DNA of 64,000 bases from Leucobacter sp. UT-8R-CII-1-4 (GCF_030010235.1 NZ_JASCRS010000005.1:310001-374000), one strand, 5' to 3'; positions 33,209 to 42,929 are shown, counted from the stretch's first letter. The notes: generated from the sequence alone by a model not told the origin. Made by a program: numbers and translations.

Positions 33209-33229
33209 TTTGCCAAGCATTTGCCAAGC
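33209..33229. repeat. tandem TTTGCCAAGC, candidate integrase arm sites
   Basis: Two identical TTTGCCAAGC units (33209-33218, 33220-33229) separated by one base, just after the integrase stop. Tandem 10-11 bp units beside attP commonly bind the integrase N-terminal domain. Confidence 0.45.
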
Positions 33230-33239
33230 GGAAACAAAA

Positions 33240-33274
33240 AAGCCCCCGGACTCTATTTCAGAATCCGGGGGCTT
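33240..33274. terminator. intrinsic terminator after integrase
   Basis: AAGCCCCCGGA pairs with TCCGGGGGCTT around a central loop; an A run on the left and a moderately T-rich region on the right make it plausible on both strands. Confidence 0.8.
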
Positions 33275-33291
33275 ATCAGGTGTTTTGTTAG

Positions 33292-33363
33292 TGCGCGATA
33301 CTGGGATCGAACCAGTGACCTCTTCCGTGTCAGGGAAGCGCGCTACCGCTGCGCCAATCGCGC
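33292..33363 (-). tRNA. tRNA-Val(GAC); prophage attachment site
   Basis: On the minus strand GCGCGAT pairs with ATCGCGC; the anticodon stem CTTCC/GGAAG holds CTGACAC (anticodon GAC); the T arm is ACTGG-TTCGATC-CCAGT, discriminator A, no encoded CCA. Its 3' end faces the integrase, so integration probably restored this end; the other att copy lies outside the window. Confidence 0.93.
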
Positions 33364-33391
33364 CCAAGTTCTGGGCTATTAAGTTATAGCG

Positions 33392-33462
33392 AGGTGGCGA
33401 CGGGATTCGAACCCGTGTATACGGCTTTGCAGGCCGCTGCCTCGCCTCTCGGCCACGCCACC
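33392..33462 (-). tRNA. tRNA-Cys(GCA)
   Basis: Minus strand: acceptor GGTGGCG/CGCCACC, anticodon loop CTGCAAA, T loop TTCGAAT, discriminator T, as in tRNA-Cys. Confidence 0.93.
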
Positions 33463-33507
33463 GGAGTGGTTGACACCACAAGCGGCCCGAACTTGTCGGG
33501 CCACTGG

Positions 33508-33580
33508 AGCGGATGACGAGACTCGAACTCGCGACCCTCACCTTGGCAAGGTGATGCGCTACCAACTGCGCTACATCCGC
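33508..33580 (-). tRNA. tRNA-Gly(GCC)
   Basis: Minus strand: acceptor GCGGATG/CATCCGC, anticodon stem TCACC/GGTGA with loop TTGCCAA, T arm GCGAG-TTCGAGT-CTCGT, discriminator T. First of the leftward tRNA cluster, so its promoter lies in 33581-33650. Confidence 0.93.
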
Positions 33581-33763
33581 ATGTTCACTTTGCTTTTGCT
33601 TTTCGCTCTGCGCCGTGTACTTGATTTACTATAGAGGGAGTTTGCGAGGTGCTGCAAATCGGCACCGCACTTTCGGCGTGTTCCGCAGAATTACGACCCA
33701 TTTCGGTAACGTTCCGGTGAGTTTGCGCGTTCTCACAACGCGACCCAATAGATACTTGTTCAT

Positions 33764-34789
33764 ATGGGAGTCTCAGCGAAGAAAGTAATAGTCCGCATTC
33801 TGGCTATCGTGCTGCTCGCTTTGATTGCTACTGCCGGCGCAGTTGCCTTCATGAATCGCCAGTTGATCAACGATCAGATTGCGGCAAATCGTTTTGATGC
33901 GCCGAGTTCGATTGTGAAGCTGACTGACAATCTTGAATTCACTGATTCGGGCAAGCGCATTTTCTGGGCGTCGACCCCAACTCTTGATGCCAGCCAAAAC
34001 TTCAACGCACAGTGCTCGCAGGTTGACCATTCTGAAGAGGGCCATATTCTGGGCTGCTACACCCGCGGCAACATTCATCTCTTTGAAGTCACCGACGAGC
34101 GATTGAACGGAATTATCGAAGTCACCGCGGCTCACGAACTTCTTCACGCTACTTTCGCACGCCTCGGCCAGGATGAAAGAGCGCAGCTCACCCGCAAGCT
34201 CAACAAGCTGTACCAAGAGCTCGTGCCAGACAATCCGCAGCTTGAGCAGCGCATGTCTGTCTATTCGTCGCTTTCGAAAACTGCGTTTGCCAATGAATTG
34301 CACTCGGTTCTTGCAACTGAGTTGCGAGAACTCCCTGATTGGCTCGAAGAGCATTATTCAACCTGGTTTGAAGATCGCTCAGTAATCATCGACTATTTCG
34401 ACAGCTACCACGCAATTTTCGAGGAGCTCACTGCTCGCGCGAACGAGCTTGAAGCGGAAATGACTGCGCTACGCGCCGATGTTGAGCAACGTAGTGCAGC
34501 CTACGATGCAGCTGTCGAGCAGTTCAACTCCGAATGGGAGAGTTTTGTCGCCCGAAATGAGGCGTTTGAGTTTTCAAACAATCCCGATGAGTTCTATCGA
34601 TTGCGCGATGATTTTTACGCTCGACGCGATGCGCTCGGCGAAGACATGCGCGGCTTGAATGCCGATATTGAGCGTTACGAGGCGATGCGCACAGAGCTTA
34701 TGGCGTTGAGCGAGCTCAACCACGAGCTCGAGCAGCAGCTTGATAGCGACCTTGCTCCGCCTGCGCCGGCACCTACCGACGACGTCTAG
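33764..34789 (+). CDS. membrane-anchored putative metalloprotease
   Basis: The 341-residue protein has one N-terminal membrane helix (VIVRILAIVLLALIATAGAV, residues 8-27). The extracellular part holds AAHELLHATFA (His124-Glu125-x-x-His128), the zincin HExxH motif, and a C-terminal coiled coil (about 220-320). The third ligand is not obvious, so activity is not certain. Family function is unknown to me. Confidence 0.7.
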   Translation: MGVSAKKVIVRILAIVLLALIATAGAVAFMNRQLINDQIAANRFDAPSSIVKLTDNLEFTDSGKRIFWASTPTLDASQNFNAQCSQVDHSEEGHILGCYTRGNIHLFEVTDERLNGIIEVTAAHELLHATFARLGQDERAQLTRKLNKLYQELVPDNPQLEQRMSVYSSLSKTAFANELHSVLATELRELPDWLEEHYSTWFEDRSVIIDYFDSYHAIFEELTARANELEAEMTALRADVEQRSAAYDAAVEQFNSEWESFVARNEAFEFSNNPDEFYRLRDDFYARRDALGEDMRGLNADIERYEAMRTELMALSELNHELEQQLDSDLAPPAPAPTDDV

Positions 34790-34873
34790 CCCGACACGCT
34801 CGCGAATTCACTTCTCACCGTGTTCTCGTGTAGCATCGTTTAGGTTCGCATCGCGATTCTTCGCGAGGCAAAT

Positions 34874-34946
34874 GAGCGATTGGCGCAGTTGGTAGCGCGC
34901 TTCCTTCACACGGAAGAGGTCGTGGGTTCAAGTCCCGCATCGCTCA
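34874..34946 (+). tRNA. tRNA-Val(CAC)
   Basis: Acceptor GAGCGAT/ATCGCTC, anticodon loop TTCACAC, T loop TTCAAGT, discriminator A followed by a genomic CCA (34947-34949). Confidence 0.93.
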
Positions 34947-34985
34947 CCACGAGATTCTCGTTCTTTATCCCGCGGGATCCGTTGC

Positions 34986-35207
34986 TCAGTTCCGCCGTTT
35001 TCCCATGCGGCGGTAGGTGAGCACGGCGCTGCACACTCCAGTTGAGAAGATCAGCAGTGCAATCGCCATAAAGGCGAAGTAGCGCCGCTCGGTTGTTTCT
35101 CCCTCATACGGCTGCGAGTCTGACCAGTCGAGGCTCAGGCGTACGAACACGAGCGCAACCGCGAGCCCAATAGCCCCAATGCTTAGTGCGACAAGAGTTC
35201 GTTTCAC
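34986..35207 (-). CDS. small two-helix membrane protein
   Basis: GTG at 35207 follows GGGGAGG and gives 73 residues: two membrane helices (LVALSIGAIGLAVALVFVRL and AFMAIALLIFSTGVCSAVL) with a polar loop. Function unknown. Confidence 0.65.
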   Translation of the reverse strand: MKRTLVALSIGAIGLAVALVFVRLSLDWSDSQPYEGETTERRYFAFMAIALLIFSTGVCSAVLTYRRMGKRRN

Positions 35208-35407
35208 CGGTTCCTCCCCCGCCTCATAAACAGTGCTCTGCCGTGCAGTCTGCCACAACGGGCGACTTTTAACGCTTCAGGTTTGGCTATATTTCCACTC
35301 CGTGCGCAATCCGACTCAGATTCGCGCCCATTGACGCGACGCACTCGCCCTGGCTCACATATCCTGCTTTTAATAGCTCCTGCTTCCCACACACGAGGCG
35401 AACACAT

Positions 35408-35722
35408 ATGACTACCGAACAAGCTCTTGGCTACGATCAGGGAAACGCTCGCACGGCGCTTTCTTCTGGCATTGCAAGCCTGATCCTTGCTGCTCTCTAC
35501 CTCACGCCGTGGACTGGATCGTTTGTGCTCTACGGCAGTATCGTGCTGGGAATTGTAGCGATTGTCTTTGGTGTTCTCGCGATCAAAAAGGGGCAGTCGA
35601 AGGCGATGGCGGTAACTGGGTTGATCCTCGGCATTGTTGGGGCTCTTTTTGGTGCTGCCGTTATCATTTTCGCGCTCGTGTTTGTTGGCGCATTTGAGGC
35701 TTACAAACTGCCGAATACGTGA
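35408..35722 (+). CDS. DUF4190-like membrane protein
   Basis: The 104-residue protein has two to three membrane helices with a GLILGIVGALFG-type repeat and a central basic loop (AIKKGQSKAMAV), the DUF4190 pattern of small actinobacterial membrane proteins. Function unknown. Confidence 0.75.
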   Translation: MTTEQALGYDQGNARTALSSGIASLILAALYLTPWTGSFVLYGSIVLGIVAIVFGVLAIKKGQSKAMAVTGLILGIVGALFGAAVIIFALVFVGAFEAYKLPNT

Positions 35723-35776
35723 CACTGCGCAACGGTGATCGATGAGCCGGGCAGCTATTGAGAGAATCGTTAGACG

Positions 35777-36073
35777 ATGCTGAAACTTATTGCGCAGGAT
35801 TTTATTCGACTCGACGCGATCGACTCCGTGATGCCGCTCTATCGCGAGTTGGTCTTGCTTACGAGGCAAGAACCCCTCAACATTTCCTACGATCTGTTTA
35901 TCGATCGTGAAGATCCCGGCCACTTCATCTTTATTGAGGAGTGGCCTGACCGCGCAGCCGTCGACGTACACTGCGCGACGGAGCATTTCAAACGTATCGT
36001 GCCACAGATTGACGTCTTTCAACGCGCCCAGGACACGTACATTCAAATGCGCCCGGCTTTCACCGAATACTAG
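35777..36073 (+). CDS. ABM-domain monooxygenase-like protein
   Basis: The 98-residue protein is one antibiotic biosynthesis monooxygenase domain: LYRELVLLTRQEPLNISYDL, then FIFIEEWPDRAAVDVHCATE, with the His of HFKRIVP. Such ferredoxin-like dimers oxidise quinones or small aromatics, or have no known substrate. Confidence 0.85.
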   Translation: MLKLIAQDFIRLDAIDSVMPLYRELVLLTRQEPLNISYDLFIDREDPGHFIFIEEWPDRAAVDVHCATEHFKRIVPQIDVFQRAQDTYIQMRPAFTEY

Positions 36074-36123
36074 CTTCACCTAGGCAGGTCATGTCAATTG
36101 GGCGGGCGGTGTTCGATCCGCTT

Positions 36124-37524
36124 CTACCACCAGACCGGTAGATGTCTGCCGAGTGGGCCTACCTCTTGCTGCCAAGAAGGTTTCAGGCCCTCGATGATTC
36201 CGGGCATTGCTACCCGACGAGCTCTTCCCCACCAAGTGTCAGAGCGTTCGAGTTTCACTGCAACGTTTGGCGCAGGCGCCTCGTCCCGTGCACGTCGGCT
36301 TTGCAATTCGTAGAGAAGCTGCGCGGTGCCGACAAGCGAAGCCCGGATTGTGCTCGGCTGCTTGCTGCGGAGCTGATGCAGCAGTGCGCTGGCGATCGCT
36401 GCACCGAGTAGCCACCCGGTACCGTGGTCAAGAGCCTGCGCTGGCAGCGGGTTCGGCTGGAAGCTGTGTTGGATCTTGGTCCTGCCGCCGGTCGCAGTTG
36501 CGGCAATCCCGCAGCTCATCTGCACCAGGCTGTCGAAGCCACGACGATTCTGCCAGGGCCCTTCCCAACCATAGGCATTGAGTTTTGCAAGGATCACGGC
36601 CGGGTTCAACGCCAAAAGTTGTTTCTCGCTGTATCCCAGGTTTGCGAGTGCGTCAGCTCGAAGACCGGAGACAATGACGTCAGCCTCAATGACGAGGCTT
36701 TCAAAGATTTCACGATCTTCGGAAACATTTAGGTCGAGTACTACTGTCCGTTTTCCGAGGGTCGTTTCAGGCAGTAACGAACCCACTTCTGCGAAGCCGG
36801 GTGGGTCGATTCGCAGCACATCCGCGCCGTAGGCCGCCAAGTATTTGGTGCACACCGGCCCGGCAATAACCCGCGTGAGGTCCAGCACTCGTAACCCGCT
36901 AAACGGCAGCGGAGCTTCTCTCGCTAACCAAGCTGCATCGTGGTGGGGTTCGCTTCTTCGATGTGATTCAAGCGGTGAAGCGCTCATTGCCGCAAGCCCG
37001 GGTGCCGAAGCAAGCCATTGCTCCCGCGTGCGCATCGCTGCGGCTGCACCGCCTGCTGCGACCACTTTGGCTTCAGCTTCGTCACTGGTCAGCTCTGACA
37101 GTACCTTCGCAATGGTTTCCCGATCCGAGGCTCCGAGCGCTAGCGCTGCGGCATCACGGTGATGTTGGTAGTTCGTATGTAGTCTGATCCACCCGTCTTT
37201 GCTGCGGTAGTTTCCGGCTAGTGGGTCCCACAGCGGTGGCAGCTTCCAACCGTCTGGCTCAAAGAGTTGTTCTGCCCGAAATGCCGCACTCGCATCAACG
37301 CTGTGTACTGTGACGGCTGGCACCGTGCAGTCGTTTCGAGCGGCCCAGAGTTCAGCGGCAGCACCTGTCGCAATCGTCACGGCACTGGCAGCCAAGGCGG
37401 TCACCGGAAACTCTGAGGGCATCACGACATCGGGACCAAGAACGGAATGGTCCGAGCCAAGCGTTTCACCAAGGTTCAGTCGCTCTTGGAGGTACCTGAC
37501 GGCTTCGTTACTCTCGCTACCCAT
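36124..37524 (-). CDS. CaiB/BaiF-family CoA-transferase
   Basis: ATG at 37524 (MGSESNEAVRYLQERL) gives 466 residues; a longer frame to 37683 overlaps the next gene and has no site. LPFSGLRVLDLTRVIAGPVC, GADVLRIDPPGF and NPAVILAKLNAYGWEGPWQN are class III CoA-transferase signatures. The N-terminal half is a diverged second copy. Substrate unknown. Confidence 0.85.
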   Translation of the reverse strand: MGSESNEAVRYLQERLNLGETLGSDHSVLGPDVVMPSEFPVTALAASAVTIATGAAAELWAARNDCTVPAVTVHSVDASAAFRAEQLFEPDGWKLPPLWDPLAGNYRSKDGWIRLHTNYQHHRDAAALALGASDRETIAKVLSELTSDEAEAKVVAAGGAAAAMRTREQWLASAPGLAAMSASPLESHRRSEPHHDAAWLAREAPLPFSGLRVLDLTRVIAGPVCTKYLAAYGADVLRIDPPGFAEVGSLLPETTLGKRTVVLDLNVSEDREIFESLVIEADVIVSGLRADALANLGYSEKQLLALNPAVILAKLNAYGWEGPWQNRRGFDSLVQMSCGIAATATGGRTKIQHSFQPNPLPAQALDHGTGWLLGAAIASALLHQLRSKQPSTIRASLVGTAQLLYELQSRRARDEAPAPNVAVKLERSDTWWGRARRVAMPGIIEGLKPSWQQEVGPLGRHLPVWW

Positions 37525-37564
37525 AGCTTCTATCGTGCTGCGGCAATTATCAAGAATCAAGCAC

Positions 37565-38329
37565 TCATTTGATGGATCGCAGGGCTCGCTTGACGATCCG
37601 CGCTGTCGATTCTGCTGCACTCTGCTCGGTCCAGCGCTGGCAGATCGCGATCGCCCAGTCTGGCGCTGTTTTTGAGGCGTCATTGATCCAGTTGGCTACT
37701 GAATCCTGTACATAGCGCGATGGATCGGCGCGCAGCGGTTCAAGGAGGGGCTCTGCGAGGGCTGGGTGCGTCTTGAACACGCCAATGTGGCTTGCCCACA
37801 CTCCTCTTGGCCGCAACGACTCGCTCGCAAATCTTCGCACATTTTCAGCCGGATCTGCTGTCCAGGGCACCAGCAATTCGATTGATGTCTCAAGGTCATC
37901 CACGAGTCTTGGTCTCAGCGCCATCCAGACCCATTCCCGCACTGCGAATGAGTGATCATTTGCGAGCGGCTGGGCACGGGCGAGTAGATCCAGCGTTGAA
38001 ATTGTCGTGTCAGCGCCTAGCGCAAAACACCACCAGCCACGTACCGTGTCTGATTGATGTGTTGCGAGCGTGTCTAACTGTTCAGGGGGCAGGTGTTTCA
38101 GCAAGGCGGCACCGGTTGCCGCCATTCGCTTCAGAATGCCGAGTTTCCCGGCCGCGGCAACCGTCTCACGCAATCCTTCAGGGGCGTGGGGCAACACCGC
38201 GTCGAAAAGCGCCACCTGATCGATTGCGAGTGCTTCGCTGAGCGTGCGTGATTCGGCCTGCCCTGCGTTCAGCGCCGCGAGGTGTACTGCCGAGATCTCA
38301 CTTTGTTTTCGCGCTCCCACACTAGACAT
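37565..38329 (-). CDS. HEAT-repeat DNA alkylation repair-like protein
   Basis: The 254-residue protein consists of HEAT-like helical repeats (LATHQSDTVRGWWCFALGAD; WTADPAENVRRFASESLRPR; ADPSRYVQDSVANWINDASK), as in AlkD/AlkC-type glycosylases that bind damaged DNA. SESLRPRGVW and NWINDASK are typical. It overlaps the MarR gene by eight bases. Confidence 0.78.
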   Translation of the reverse strand: MSSVGARKQSEISAVHLAALNAGQAESRTLSEALAIDQVALFDAVLPHAPEGLRETVAAAGKLGILKRMAATGAALLKHLPPEQLDTLATHQSDTVRGWWCFALGADTTISTLDLLARAQPLANDHSFAVREWVWMALRPRLVDDLETSIELLVPWTADPAENVRRFASESLRPRGVWASHIGVFKTHPALAEPLLEPLRADPSRYVQDSVANWINDASKTAPDWAIAICQRWTEQSAAESTARIVKRALRSIK

Positions 38330-38834
38330 TTGCCGCGTTTCCGTTCTCGCCCTCAGTTTGAATGACGTTGCGTTGGATCGCCGATAGTGTGCCCAGCGCT
38401 CCTTCGAGCGCGTTCTTGCTCATTCCAGCTGTCAGTTCATCGAGCCACGTCCCATAGCGGGGACCGATCTTGTCTAGGGCATCGATTCCTTCGGGGCTGA
38501 TTTTCAGCACGATTGAGCGGCGGTCACTTGGGTGCTCAACTCGTGCAAGATAGCCTTGCCGCTCGAGTCCATCGATAAGCCCCGTGACTGCGGCCCTGGT
38601 GACGCCGAGCTGTTCGGCTACCAAGGCAGGCGTTGCCGAGGTCTCTGTGTTTGCGATGGCGAGAAGCACCGCGAGTCGCCCTTCAGAGAGATCGAACGCT
38701 GCGAGTTCGCGCGCGCAGGCCCGATCGATGAGTGCGGCTGTGTGCAAAAGGGCCATAACCAGTGTTGCGCCTTCGCTCTGTTGCCGCGCGTGGCGCAGAA
38801 GGAGCTCGTGTTTTTGCTGCATGAGAGGTTGCAT
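38322..38834 (-). CDS. MarR-family transcriptional regulator
   Basis: The 170-residue protein has the MarR winged helix (ALVAEQLGVTRAAVTGLIDG) and wing (GYLARVEHPSDRRSIVLKIS). It likely controls itself and the overlapping repair-like gene; an imperfect dyad (38845-38861) lies just upstream of its start. Ligand unknown. Confidence 0.88.
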   Translation of the reverse strand: MQPLMQQKHELLLRHARQQSEGATLVMALLHTAALIDRACARELAAFDLSEGRLAVLLAIANTETSATPALVAEQLGVTRAAVTGLIDGLERQGYLARVEHPSDRRSIVLKISPEGIDALDKIGPRYGTWLDELTAGMSKNALEGALGTLSAIQRNVIQTEGENGNAANV

Positions 38835-38844
38835 AGCTCTAGAT

Positions 38845-38861
38845 TATCAACTGGTTAACTA
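38845..38861. promoter_or_regulatory. candidate MarR operator
   Basis: TATCAACTGGTTAACTA is an imperfect dyad 11 bases upstream of the regulator start. AT-rich dyads of this size are usual MarR sites. Confidence 0.4.
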
Positions 38862-38877
38862 CTTCTCAAAAAGAAGA

Positions 38878-38919
38878 GCGGTGGGCGGCCCGATGACAAT
38901 CATCCGGGCCGCCCACCGC
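38878..38919 (-). terminator. terminator of BspA-like gene
   Basis: GCGGTGGGCGGCCCG and CGGGCCGCCCACCGC form a long, almost perfect stem just past the stop of the surface protein gene. No strong U run follows. Confidence 0.7.
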
Positions 38920-38932
38920 CTACTCGATCACA

Positions 38933-40975
38933 CTATTTGTGCCACGCCTTCCGGGCGAACACCAGCCCAGCTGCGCCGACAAGCAACAGAGCAAGCGCGC
39001 CGTAAAGTACGACCGAAGATGCCTCGGCACCGGCGTTCACCAGGCCATTGCCAGCGCCTGGCTTCGGCCCACCCGCGCCATTTCCTTCGCCACCATCGCC
39101 GGGGCCACCGTTTTCGCCAGTGCCTTCATCACCCGGCTCCAACCAAACAGCGAAAAGCGTATTCTCGCCAGCGGGCAAATACCCCTGAGCCCCGGGTTGA
39201 TACAGCTTGCCTGAACCGTCGGCAACGGTGCTCCAGCCACCAAATTTGAATCCGTCACGTTCGGGCACGTCTGCTGGCACCTCAAAGGCTTCGCCGAGTA
39301 CGCCAAGCATGACGAGAGGATCATCTTGCGGCACGCCATCGGCTAGGTCGAATTGAACGGCGTAGCGCTGCTGCACGACATAGGTACCCCCGCCAGAGCC
39401 AGACTGGCTTCGCTCAATCAGGTCAACGGACTCACCCGCCCACGGCCCCTGCGGGATACCCGCAGTACCCGCGCCGGCTTCTACCCACTTGCCAGTGAGC
39501 AAGCTGTCGGTTGGAAGAGTGCGCAAGTCAGGGAATCCCTTGAATGCTGTTTTGTCGCCGACACTCAGTTCAGCGAGCTTATTTACATTGGCGAAAAAAG
39601 CGCCTGTCGTTGCAGCGTTTGAAGTGTCCCAACTGGAGATGTTGATTGTTCTCAGATTCGAAGCATAGGCGAACACGAAATCAAAGTTTGTGATGTTTCG
39701 AGTGTCCCAGGTGGAAAGGTCAATTTCAGTGAGACCACTCGCTGCCAAGAACATGTTTTCGATGCTTTCGAAACTGCTGGTGTTCCATGACCGAAGATCA
39801 ATTGACTGCAAGCCGGTCGCGGAGTAAAACATATTCCTGGTGGTTTTCACCGAGCGGACATCCCACTGTGAAATATCAAGACTCGTAAACTTCTGAGCCT
39901 GAGAGAACATCAATGTGAGGTTTTCTACTGCGCTCGGCCTCCAGGTGGAAAGGTTGAATTCTTCAGTTTTCGCAAATGCGAACATCGACTCAAATGTTTT
40001 GGCACTACTCACATCCCAGCCGGAGAGATCAATCGACTTGAGTTCATAAACTCCCTGAAATGTGGATGAAAAATCTGTGACATTTGAAACGTCCCAGGCA
40101 TTCAGGTCGAGAGATTCAAGATCCTGAGCATAAAAGAACATCTTGCTGAGATTCTTTGCGCTGCTCATGTTCCAATCAGATATTGGCAGCGTAATGACTC
40201 CAGACAACCAGGTGAACATTCCCTCAAACGTCACACCAGAACCGGTATCCCACTTCGCAACATCAAGCTCAGTGAGACTGCGCAGACCATGGAATGTGCT
40301 CGAAAAGTCTGCCACTGACGAAGTGTCCCACCCTGAAACTTCGAGAGACGGAAGCTGTGTGAGGCCCTCAAATGTTCGAGAGAGGTTTACCGCATTTGCC
40401 ACGTCCCAAGTGGCCACGTTGAGGTCAACCAGGTTGTACATGTCAAGAAACATTCCCGAAAAGTTGGTGCCGTTCGAGGTATCCCACGTTCCCAGATCAA
40501 GCTTTTCCACAGCACGAACATTTTCAAACATGTTCTCAAAATTCACCACATCACTGGTGTCGAGCTCCTCGATTCCGACGAATTCTTCGAGATAGAGGTA
40601 GCGAGCAAAAAACGAGCTCGAGTCACTGGGCAATACTGTGTTCGCGGGGTCAGAAAAGATGATCTTTTTTGTGTACTCGTACTGCTCACGCCAACCGGTG
40701 AATCTACCCGTGCCCGGGTTAATGTTTTCACTCTGCGGCGTCAGCTCCCCCGGGCCGATCGTCAATACACCGTCTTTCGTGATTGACCACTCGGCAGTGC
40801 CATCGACTCCTTGCTCTCCGTCGTCATCGATAATCGCCGGGCGAATGAGCGGCTGTCCCGGCACCTGGGCCACCGAGTCCTGCGCAGCTGCAGCAGAAGC
40901 CGCACCGCCACCAAGCACCAGAGTCGCGGCGGCAATCGCCGCGAGGAAGGATCCTGTCTGAAGTCGGGGCAACAC
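38933..40975 (-). CDS. BspA-like leucine-rich-repeat surface protein, LVNAG anchor
   Basis: GTG at 40975 with GGAG six bases upstream gives 680 residues. After a signal peptide ending ASAAAA, about 15 repeats of the W-D-T-S-x-x-x-F-x-x-M-F type (DUF285/BspA) cover residues 100-480. An InlB-like repeat follows ([20 protein letters not shown]). The C-terminus is a Gly-rich linker, LVNAG, a hydrophobic helix and ARKAWHK: a cell-wall sorting signal variant. Exported to the surface, probably adhesive. Confidence 0.88.
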   Translation of the reverse strand: MLPRLQTGSFLAAIAAATLVLGGGAASAAAAQDSVAQVPGQPLIRPAIIDDDGEQGVDGTAEWSITKDGVLTIGPGELTPQSENINPGTGRFTGWREQYEYTKKIIFSDPANTVLPSDSSSFFARYLYLEEFVGIEELDTSDVVNFENMFENVRAVEKLDLGTWDTSNGTNFSGMFLDMYNLVDLNVATWDVANAVNLSRTFEGLTQLPSLEVSGWDTSSVADFSSTFHGLRSLTELDVAKWDTGSGVTFEGMFTWLSGVITLPISDWNMSSAKNLSKMFFYAQDLESLDLNAWDVSNVTDFSSTFQGVYELKSIDLSGWDVSSAKTFESMFAFAKTEEFNLSTWRPSAVENLTLMFSQAQKFTSLDISQWDVRSVKTTRNMFYSATGLQSIDLRSWNTSSFESIENMFLAASGLTEIDLSTWDTRNITNFDFVFAYASNLRTINISSWDTSNAATTGAFFANVNKLAELSVGDKTAFKGFPDLRTLPTDSLLTGKWVEAGAGTAGIPQGPWAGESVDLIERSQSGSGGGTYVVQQRYAVQFDLADGVPQDDPLVMLGVLGEAFEVPADVPERDGFKFGGWSTVADGSGKLYQPGAQGYLPAGENTLFAVWLEPGDEGTGENGGPGDGGEGNGAGGPKPGAGNGLVNAGAEASSVVLYGALALLLVGAAGLVFARKAWHK

Positions 40976-41123
40976 TGGTCTCCATCTCAAAACTTATAAA
41001 TCAGTCATATGTAATTTATCTAGTTTTGAAGCTTCGGTCTAGTGTTCGAAAAATAAAAAGAGAAGCGCTGGATCATAAACCCATCACCTCAGCTTGTCTG
41101 AGGAGTTATGCTATTGTTTTCAC

Positions 41124-41168
41124 ATGCTTTTCAACGCACTTCTTCTTCGTCGCCACGGCGGGGTGTAG
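41124..41168 (+). CDS. leuA leader peptide ([14 protein letters not shown])
   Basis: A 14-codon open frame has three consecutive Leu codons (CTT CTT CTT) plus one more. It ends inside the hairpin of the leu RNA element 71 bases before leuA. Ribosome stalling at these codons when Leu-tRNA is short would alter the RNA fold. Actinobacterial leuA genes are known to carry such leader peptides. Confidence 0.75.
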   Translation: MLFNALLLRRHGGV

Positions 41169-41211
41169 CCAGGACCGGCTCCCCACCGTGGAGTCGAATC
41201 ATGCGCCGGTC
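41153..41211 (+). promoter_or_regulatory. leu leader RNA with pseudoknot
   Basis: CCACGGCGGGG (41153-41163) pairs with CCCCACCGTGG (41181-41191), one G-U. Its loop contains GACCGGC (41173-41179), which is fully complementary to GCCGGTC (41205-41211), giving an H-type pseudoknot. No U-run terminator follows, so control may act on translation. Confidence 0.7.
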
Positions 41212-41238
41212 TATTGCAACGACCGAAAGAAGAAAATC

Positions 41239-42822
41239 ATGCGCTCGAACACGCAACATCACATCAACACTCCTGCGGGCGAGATTCCCAAAGACTCCCC
41301 CACCTGGAATCGGCAACGCCACTCGCAGATGCCATCGCAGAGATACAGTGATGTGCACTCACGCGTGGCGATCCCCCACCAAAAACGCGAATGGCCAAGC
41401 AACAGCATCAGCAAAGCTCCGCTCTGGGTGCCCGTTGATCTACGCGATGGAAACCAGGCTCTCGCAGAGCCGATGGACCCTGCCCGCAAACGCAGATTTT
41501 TCGAGCTCATGGTCGCCATGGGGTACAAAGAGATTGAAGTTGGATACCCGTCTGCCTCGCAAACTGACTTTGATTTCGTACGTCTAATTGCAGACACAAC
41601 TATTGCGCCAGAAGATGTCACGATCGTGGTCTTCACGGCAGCGCGACGCGACCTGATCGAACGCACCGTTGAGTCGATACGCGGGATCAGCAACCCGGTC
41701 GTGCTACACATGTACACGGCAACAGCACCCAGCTGGCGTGAGACAGTGTTGGGCTACAGCCAAGACGAGCTGAAGAAACTGATCCTACGCGCCGCAGCAG
41801 ACCTACAGGAACTAGCCGGACACCTGCCAAATGTACGATTTCAGTTCTCGCCAGAGGTATTTAATCTCACCGAGCCCGACTATGTGCTCGACCTCTGTGA
41901 CGCAGTAACCGAGCTCTGGCAAGCAACCCCAGCACGGCCCGTCATCTTGAACCTGCCCGCAACGGTCGAAATCGCTACCCCCAACATCTACGCAGACCAG
42001 ATCGAATACATGCACAAGAATCTCGCGCGCAGAGAAGGAGTGATCCTCTCGGTTCACCCGCACAACGATCGCGGGACAGGAATCGCCTGCGCAGAACTCG
42101 CGATGCTCGCCGGCGCAGAACGAGTTGAGGGCTGCATCTTCGGTAACGGCGAACGCACCGGCAACGTCGACATCGCCACTCTCGCACTGAATCTACATGC
42201 GCAAGGCATTGACCCAATGATCGATTTTTCAAACATCGACGAGGTTCGCCGAACGGTTGAATATTGCAACCGGATCGACGTCCACCCGCGGCACCCCTAC
42301 GTTGGCGACCTCGTACACACCGCCTTTAGCGGAACGCACCAAGACGCCATCAAAAAAGGCATGGCAGAGCATCAGGAAAGGGCGGCATACGAGGGCAAGA
42401 AGGCAAGTGAAATCGCGTGGCGTGTGCCATACCTCCCAATCGACCCAGCAGATATCGGACGCAATTACGACGCGGTTATCCGCGTGAATTCACAATCAGG
42501 CAAGGGCGGCATTGCCTACCTGCTCGAGAATGAATATGGGATCACACTCCCCCGCAGACTCCAGATCGAACTCGCCGGACACGTGCAGCGTCACACTGAT
42601 AGACATGGCAGCGAGGTGACAGCAGCAGAACTCTGGCAGATATTCAGTGAACACTACTGCGGTGCAGCTTCAACCGATAGCGCGGAGCTTCTTCACTCGC
42701 AGCAACAAACCCTCTCCGGCACGCTGCAGGGCAACACGCTCACCATCACTGAGCGTCTCGGAGCAACCGGAACATCGTGGCACGCGAGCATTCAAAACCA
42801 TGCCTCTCGAACCACCCAATAA
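41239..42822 (+). CDS. leuA: 2-isopropylmalate synthase
   Basis: ATG at 41239 follows AAAGAAG, in agreement with the leader RNA upstream; 527 residues. It makes 2-isopropylmalate from 2-oxoisovalerate and acetyl-CoA, first step of leucine synthesis. [18 protein letters not shown] has the catalytic [18 protein letters not shown] and [10 protein letters not shown] hold metal ligands. The C-terminal allosteric domain is only about 65 residues, against about 130 in relatives, without a GxGNGPxxA motif. It may be less feedback-inhibited. Confidence 0.93.
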   Translation: MRSNTQHHINTPAGEIPKDSPTWNRQRHSQMPSQRYSDVHSRVAIPHQKREWPSNSISKAPLWVPVDLRDGNQALAEPMDPARKRRFFELMVAMGYKEIEVGYPSASQTDFDFVRLIADTTIAPEDVTIVVFTAARRDLIERTVESIRGISNPVVLHMYTATAPSWRETVLGYSQDELKKLILRAAADLQELAGHLPNVRFQFSPEVFNLTEPDYVLDLCDAVTELWQATPARPVILNLPATVEIATPNIYADQIEYMHKNLARREGVILSVHPHNDRGTGIACAELAMLAGAERVEGCIFGNGERTGNVDIATLALNLHAQGIDPMIDFSNIDEVRRTVEYCNRIDVHPRHPYVGDLVHTAFSGTHQDAIKKGMAEHQERAAYEGKKASEIAWRVPYLPIDPADIGRNYDAVIRVNSQSGKGGIAYLLENEYGITLPRRLQIELAGHVQRHTDRHGSEVTAAELWQIFSEHYCGAASTDSAELLHSQQQTLSGTLQGNTLTITERLGATGTSWHASIQNHASRTTQ

Positions 42823-42929
42823 TGCCCTAGCTGTCTAACGTTCGCGTCACAGACTTCACCAACAACATCCATTCGTTGATAGTTTCAAGATTACTTTTAG
42901 AGACCGCAATCATCGAATGGACTTCAGCC

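Noticed and set aside
37565..37683. N-terminal extension of the CoA-transferase
   Set aside because: It overlaps the repair-like gene in a low-complexity frame; the ATG at 37524 fits the family start better.
41026..41238. 71-codon extension of leuA upstream of ATG 41239
   Set aside because: It would overlap the leader peptide and pseudoknot, lacks similarity to LeuA N-termini, and the downstream ATG has a binding site.
41108..41587. 159-codon frame starting just after AGGAG upstream of leuA
   Set aside because: It stays open only as a shadow of leuA in another frame; the binding site may serve the leader peptide at 41124 instead.
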